Program-made: the position numbers and the translations under genes
Notes under the pieces: model-generated
Seen by the model: only the letters and a program-made list of their open reading frames with translations
Database searches by the model: none
Told to the model about the DNA's origin: nothing
Shown here: piece by piece, positions 58,195-64,000 of the stretch
Layout of the letters: each line of letters begins with the position of its first letter
Numbering within the stretch: position 1 is the first letter of the stretch
Assembly (NCBI GenBank): GCA_030762175.1
Contig: CM060846.1
Location: 303,772,512-303,836,511 of the forward strand
Reading direction: 5' to 3'
Source: Metallyticus violacea
Taxonomy: Eukaryota > Arthropoda > Insecta > Mantodea > Metallyticidae
DNA length: 64,000 bases

Positions 58195-59633
58195 ATTTAT
58201 ATTATCTGTGAGAATCTAATATAATGCCAGAAATAATATTGCGTTCATCTAGTTATCTGATAAGTATGTGGCAGCAGAGATGGCCCAATAAGCCATCACT
58301 TAATGTCAGACGACTTGGGGCAAGGGGGTAGAGCTTATCAAACTGCTGCATTGACCTTGTGTCTCAGGGCTTTCAATCAGTGTCATATGAACAGTGAAGG
58401 AAACAACATGTGTCTGCTCATTTTGTCAGAAAATTATTTTAGGAGAAATTCCCACATGACAAGTTCAGTTATGCAATGCTATTCATTATGCACTTACTTT
58501 AGATAAATTAAAGGAAATAGATAATTTTTCAAAGAGAACTAGAAGGGGTAATTTCATAAGCAGATGCCAGATATATGTGGAAAATGAAGGTAGGCAACTC
58601 CAGCACCTCCTTGTGTGACATTGGTGAATAAATGAATTATTAAATGATTTAAAATTTATTATACTCACTCTAGTACAGGCTCTTGCAACTGGATTGGTGA
58701 CCTTGGAGCCTCAGGTGAATGCCAGAAATACTGGGTAAAACTACACAAAATTGGCGCTGCACTTGCAGCTCATTTGTTTGACAACTGCAACAGATGCCTC
58801 TCAATTAGAAGGGCGCTAAAGCTGCTAAATTAAACTGTGTTTAAACCTATTTCGCCTAACAGAAGCATCTTTTCATTAATATGTGCATTAAAGTTGGAAA
58901 ATGGAAGGAAACTGAATAATTTTATGTGGAATCGCTTTGAAAGTGGTTATTTACAGTTACTAAACAAAGAAAAAATGTGCATTGTTACATCATGTTTTGA
59001 TATCATGGATTAAAATATGAGTGCAACGTAGTGGAATGCAACACCTGGGGAGACGATAAGGAATTGAAACCGTTTCAATTCCCAAAAAATGCTGAGCGGT
59101 AAGGAACATTTCAGAAAATTTATATTTGTACTTGATTCTTGAAGATATAAATGCACATTGCATTGAAAGAACTATATAGACTCAAGTAACATATATTTAA
59201 AATGATATGTTTAAATACTCTGTGCATGTGTCTTATACAAATGTGTTAAATAAGTATTAATATTTTTTTCACAGTATTTCAACAAAATGTATGATAAGTT
59301 CATAAGTATATAACTGGATAGCATTTTTCTTATAATTCCCTTTCCTTCCCAAATAACATAGTAATAGTAACAGTGAATGCAATAGGGTGTAAAGTAAAAT
59401 GTGCTTTCTTAATTCATTTATATAGAAATATCATTACAATGGCATTATTTAAAGTTTTGAGTATTATGAAATCTGATAACAGCTTAATTACTGATGAGTG
59501 CTATTTAGAGTAGAATTTAGATTAGATATTTCTAAACTGCTTTATTAGCGGATTTAAAAAAAAAAAAAAGGATGTTATTTTACTGTTGTGCTATAAGTGC
59601 TACATGCATTTTATAACTCATATTTAATTTCAG

Positions 59634-59699
59634 ATATAATAAGCTTAGAGCTGATTTTCTGGGAAACACACAAGTGCAGGGAAGCAAAACTGCCTACAT
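59634..59699 (+). CDS. Possible second exon of the acidic plus-strand gene
   Basis: A 66-nt segment between a good acceptor (taatttcag) and a GTAAGC donor. Joined to 57542-57714 it stays open and reads RYNKLRADFLGNTQVQGSKTAY. Entry phase 2 and exit phase 2 are consistent. No family match is recognised and no convincing third exon was found in the window. Confidence 0.3.
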
Positions 59700-59779
59700 G
59701 TAAGCTCTCCATTTTGACAAAAAAACAGTTTAGGGATAACATATAAATAAATAGTATATTCATACCATATTAGCAAATG

Positions 59780-60059
59780 ACCGCCACAGGTGGCTGAGGT
59801 TGTTAAGGCATGGACTCGTGAGTGGGAAGTCTGGGATTCGAATCCCACTAGGACCGTGCTCCCTGACTGAGGTTTTTTCCAGGTTTTCCTCAGTCCTCAT
59901 AAATGGCAAATGCTGGGGAGGTACCCTAAACTGAGGCCTGAAACGTTTCCTTCCTTAAAAATAAATCCTTTCCCAACATATCATTTCATCTCATGTATCA
60001 TCAGTGTCCATTGCCTGTGGTGCCTCTGTAGCAAAAATGGGCATTACACACCATTCATT
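59780..60059 (+). mobile_element. SINE family 1 copy
   Basis: Full-length, box A TGGCTGAGGTTGTTAAGGC and box B GGATTCGAATCCC. Perfect 14-bp target duplication CATATTAGCAAATG at 59766-59779 and 60060-60073. Among the youngest SINEs here. Confidence 0.93.
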
Positions 60060-60074
60060 CATATTAGCAAATGG

Positions 60075-61490
60075 AAGTTAGTATGCTTAATTTATAATTT
60101 CATATTCATTGCAAAATTGAATTGAGCAATTAATTAATGAGGCTAAAGTGCAATTAATTAATTCTCTTTAATGTAGTTCTTGAAACTTATTTCTGTAGAC
60201 CTTTATGTTATGATATAGTGTTACATTGTTTATTTTGCAAGTAATTTAGCATATTCTTTGTTGGAAACCACTGCTATTCTAACAGATAACTAGTAACAGT
60301 AATGTGTCAAACATTTTGCTTCTGCTTAAATAAAACAATAATATTGACAATGCACAGAATCTGCAAAACATTGGGAGGAGAGGGTTGACTTAACTTGGTA
60401 AATAAAATGTAGCCTTTTGTTCATTATTAATGGTTTTTATTTGTAACCATGGTTTATTGATGTTAAATTGCTGTGCTGTAATGTGTGATGTCTCCCTATA
60501 GAACAATTAATTTATGGTAGAATGGTGAAAATTCTTGTCCAGTTCAAAGTTTCTTGAATTCTTGCAAATAGTGAAAGTGAAATGTTTTTGTACCATAAGA
60601 GATGATGGAACTTGGCTCACCCCAAATGGCCTGTTGGTCAAGAGGGTCTCTCAAAGAACATCACTCCATTGTGTTACCTATGCGCCATCTGCATCATACA
60701 TACTGTACATCCTTAATCCTTTACAGAAGTCCATACACATAGTTCCTAAATATACTGGATAATATTTATCATTGTATCTTTAATTAACCTGGGATGTTGC
60801 AGCCTCTCACTCACACTGCAGTAGAAATCTGATATAATCCATGCCCCGAAGATTGAGTAAAAAAATCAGCTTACTAGCCTAATCTAGAATATATAATAGC
60901 TCCACTTTAGTGGTTTCGATATGTTAGTTTTGAAATTTAATTAAATCTTGGTTAATACATTTAGATCAGGTACAAAGTAGAATTTTATAGGCATGCAGAA
61001 AAGCACTAAACTTATATTAATTTTAAAGTGCACTTTGAAGTTAGAAATGGTCTTGATAATTTAAAATTCTGAAAAAACTATGTAAATCTTAAAAATTAAA
61101 AGAATGTTTCAAAAAGTTCCCTAATAATACAAATATCAAGTATGCTGTAATTGAATGAATCTTACAAGTAGACCCAGTACTTTTGGCAGCATCGTAACAG
61201 TGTTCATATAAGTTAAAAACTTAATTCCTCACATCCATGTCAAAATATTACAGTGCATTTGTATGTATCGTGTGAAATAGATTATAATTCCTGAATTTGT
61301 ATTTGAGAATTAAATGTAATTTATTACATAGCTGCCTTTAAAGTGCATCTCTTTAAAGCTATACTTTACAATGTAAATGTTATCTGGAGGATGGGATGTT
61401 ATTTTTGTACACTATAACCATCAATATAACATTTTATATTGGTACCTCTATGAGCTTTAAATAAAATTACATGTATTATTTGAAGATATC
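60075..61490. other. AT-rich sequence, nothing recognised
   Basis: A 75-codon frame near 60535-60762 lacks an ATG start and a known family. No further exon of the plus-strand gene is convincing here. Confidence 0.4.
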
Positions 61491-61549
61491 TTCCTGCAAC
61501 AGTTGCTTCTGTTGTGCTGACTCCCGAGGTGGTATGCACAATATTGGAG

Positions 61550-62800
61550 ACTGGTGCTGCCATCTCGACAGTAGTTGCAGTAGATTTTTGTACCGCTAGG
61601 TGGCAACACTAGCACATCTGATGAGTGAGTGTATAAAGTTTCATGCAGCTGGGTAGATATGTTTATATTCTATAGTACTTTTCATGATACTCTGTGTGTA
61701 GTGTTTGGTGATTTTACGATGAATCCAAGATTAGAACAGAGTGTGCATCAAATTCTGTGCAAATATCGGTAAAAATGCTATGGAGACCCTCGCAATAATT
61801 CAACAAGTATTTGGGGGACAAAGCATAAGCCGTACATGTATGTTTAAGTGGCATGCTCGGTTCAGGGCCGGCCGTACAGCTATTGAAGACGATGCTCATA
61901 CCAGTAGGTTCGTCAGCTGCACAACGCCTGACATTGTTGCCATTGTTCAACACTTCGTTCATGAGGATCGACGTCGAACCATTGAAGACCTTGCTCATGA
62001 AGTGGGAATTGGTTATGGGACATGCCACAAATTTTAACTGATAAATTTAGCGTGCATCGTGTCGTCGCAAAATTTGTGCCAAGGATCCTGACTGCTGATC
62101 AGAAGGTGCAGCATATGGAAGTTTCCATGGAGCTTCGTCAGGCCGTATCCGATGACCCAACCTTTTTGTCCAGGGTCATCACCGGCGACGAGAGCTGGAT
62201 TTACGCTGATGACCCTGAGATAAAACAACAATCCTCCCAATGGAAGAGCCCGAACTCATCAAGACCAAAATAAGCGAAACAATTGAAGAGCAAAGTCAAG
62301 GGCATGCTCCTTGTTTTCTTTGATACAAAGGGGAGTGTACACAAAGAATTCGTCCCATCAATCAAACAATGAAATCCACGTACTACTGTGACGTTTTGTG
62401 ACGGCTCCGTGAAAATGTGCGGAGACAACGGTCCGAACTTTGGCTACAAAGGAACTGGCTGTTGCGTCACGATAATGCGCCCTGTCACAATTCCTTATTT
62501 ACCAGGAGCTTTTTGACGAAAAACAACATGACGGTTGTCCCCCATCCATCGTACTTGCCTGATTTGGCACCCTGAGACTTCCTTCTATTCCCCAAATTGA
62601 AAATCAAGTTGAAAGGACGTCGGTTCGTCTCAATGGAGAGGATTCAAGAAAAAACGCTGTCTGTGCTAAATAGCCTCAAAGAACATGACTTCCAAGATGA
62701 ACTTGGAAAACGGCAGAATCGCTGGGACTGGTGTATACGTGTGGAAGGGAACTACTTCGAGGGTGACGGCGGTCATTAGTTTTGAAGTCAGTTTTTGACC
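61550..62800 (+). mobile_element. Mariner transposon relic
   Basis: Coding relic 61719-62778 with short flanks. The base composition is visibly less AT-rich than the neighbourhood. Terminal inverted repeats could not be identified, so the limits are approximate. Confidence 0.6.
61719..62778 (+). pseudogene. Mariner (DD34D-type) transposase, decayed
   Basis: Start MNPRLEQSVH (61719), then after a frameshift IKFCANIGKNAMETLAIIQQ with the first HTH; RTIEDLAHEVGIGYGTCHK is the second. ILTADQKVQHMEVSMELRQA, VITGDESWIY (first catalytic Asp), KQQSSQWKSPNSSRPK, then HDNAPCHNS (second Asp) and HPSYLPDLAP followed by TGA and DFLLFPKLK. The TGA (62574-62576) stands where Cys is usual, just before the third Asp; spacing fits DD34D. 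At least two frameshifts. Ends YFEGDGGH. Confidence 0.85.
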
Positions 62801-62809
62801 AGATGATAG

Positions 62810-64000
62810 CAGCAGTCCCGAAGTGGTTTTGAAAGAAACAATTTTTATTTGTTTTCCACAGTGATATTTTTCAGCATTTTTAAGTTTTGGAATGTTTAAC
62901 AGTTTATTTTCTTCGCTGTTCATTGTCCTGGTTACAGCCAACATACGCTCCTTATTATTTTGGTAACTAATGCGCACACTTTTTTCTGAATTTGTACTCT
63001 CTTCTTTGTTATTACTCCATTCCTAGGAGCATAACCTGTTATTTTTCAATTCATAATACTACTTGTGTATTTCAGTACGTATTAATGGACAAGAATTTTA
63101 ATTATTTACGAACAATACAAGTTTCTGTTTTGTTAACAACTGAACAAGAAACAAACTTAGCTGTCTCGAGTGGAACTTTAAGAGTAAAATTGAGTACTAT
63201 ATGTGTCGCGGTGTATATCTAACAACTGAATCAGAATCAAAATAATGACAAGTGACTCTCACCGCGTGTGAAACTTAAAGATGAGTGCCGCGTCATGTGA
63301 AACTGAAAACTACTTAACTGATGAACGTGTATATCAAGTGTAGTATGAGAACTGCTTCTCGCCACTTCTCTTGTCAAATTTAAATCAAGTAATCGTTTAC
63401 GACACCAAAAGGAATCATACAGGCACACGCAACTTTCGCGCCTATCTTTAAAATTTCAAATACACATTTACCAATGGCTGGTAAATTCACCGGTTACACG
63501 TTCCTTTCACGATTATTTGAAAGTTTAAAACATTTTGTTGACATTGGCTACCTTAAAGTAAACTATATGGCTGCCTGTCGAGTTCAAAGCCCTAAAGAAT
63601 TTAAAAGTCCTTGGGATTGTTAACCCTCCAACGATAGTCCTTTTAAAAGTGGTATCACACTCGACCCTCGAGTTTATTCCCCCTTTTGTATAGAATTTTA
63701 TGGCCTTCTTGACTTTCCAAGCTACCATAAACAGAAAACACCAGAGACTTTCTCTTTTGTCAACATACATATACACCACTATTAACTGGCACCGCCCAGA
63801 TCACTCTCATCTCTTTAGAGATGCGGCCCTTAGCCCAGGGTGCTTATGTACATGAACCCAATGTCCACCGTAAGAAAATTTGATGGCATAACGTGAGAGA
63901 TATGGCGAAAGATATACTCTACGCGCTCCTTGCGTGCCATCTTGAACGTTAGAAATTTCTTAGTACGCTGAATTTTTCGCGTTATTTGCAAATCCAGATA
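62810..64000. other. Right-edge sequence, unassigned
   Basis: CpG and GC content rise after about 63240 and again near 63780-63960. A minus frame of 84 residues (63779-63525) and a plus ATG frame at 63279 (MSAASCETENYLTDERVYQ) are visible but not recognisable. Could approach a promoter or another gene. Confidence 0.35.

Noticed and set aside
62992..63222. Third exon of the plus-strand acidic gene
   Set aside because: An acceptor near 63027 would keep the frame open, but the encoded sequence is unremarkable and phase agreement alone is weak evidence.
1..64000. CRISPR array, bacterial operon or viral genome
   Set aside because: Repeats are dispersed or two- to three-copy tandems without regular spacers; coding content is spliced or TE-derived; no virus structural gene was recognised.

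Overview
This is AT-rich animal nuclear DNA, almost certainly from an insect. Coding sequence is sparse and split by introns. Two tRNA-derived SINE families, Penelope-like elements (PLEs), non-LTR retrotransposons, mariner, hAT and MULE relics fill the rest. Nothing is bacterial: there are no operons or ribosome binding sites. A repeat-rich (perhaps polyneopteran) insect is a guess from the repeat content only.

One host gene can be rebuilt completely. It lies on the minus strand in six coding exons (54631 down to 19314) and encodes a 360-residue short-chain dehydrogenase/reductase of the hydroxysteroid dehydrogenase-like 1 (HSDL1) type. All splice sites are GT/AG and all phases agree. Its 17.6-kb third intron and the 7.7-kb and 5.9-kb introns that follow are packed with mobile elements. 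A possible second, plus-strand gene starts near 55.2 kb: a tandemly repeated candidate 5' exon, an acidic first coding exon (57542-57714) and a phase-compatible second exon (59634-59699). Its product is not recognised.

Layout: 1-19.3 kb is intergenic and heavily nested. It holds PLE copies, a decayed LINE (ORF1, endonuclease, reverse transcriptase) split by later insertions, a foldback DNA transposon, SINEs, two kinds of tandem duplication and a MULE transposase relic. 19.3-54.7 kb is HSDL1 with intronic hAT, LINE, PLE, mariner and SINE insertions. 55-60 kb is the putative plus-strand gene. 61.7-62.8 kb is a second mariner relic. The right edge is unassigned.

The most interesting layer is the PLE system. 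At about 17 places the PLE-derived ends contain a hammerhead-ribozyme-like core (CUGANGA, stem II hairpin, GAAA, a four-base stem III, then a cleavage dinucleotide). Several cores look intact. In most of those the stem III tetramer is self-complementary but differs between copies (CCGG, CGCG, CATG, CTAG, TGCA), as expected for ribozymes that act as dimers. Many copies lie in head-to-head inverted pairs, several with no protein-coding core, which suggests short non-autonomous hammerhead palindromes mobilised by the PLE machinery. PLE reverse transcriptase/GIY-YIG proteins are present nearby, including an uninterrupted 304-residue frame at 45571-46485.
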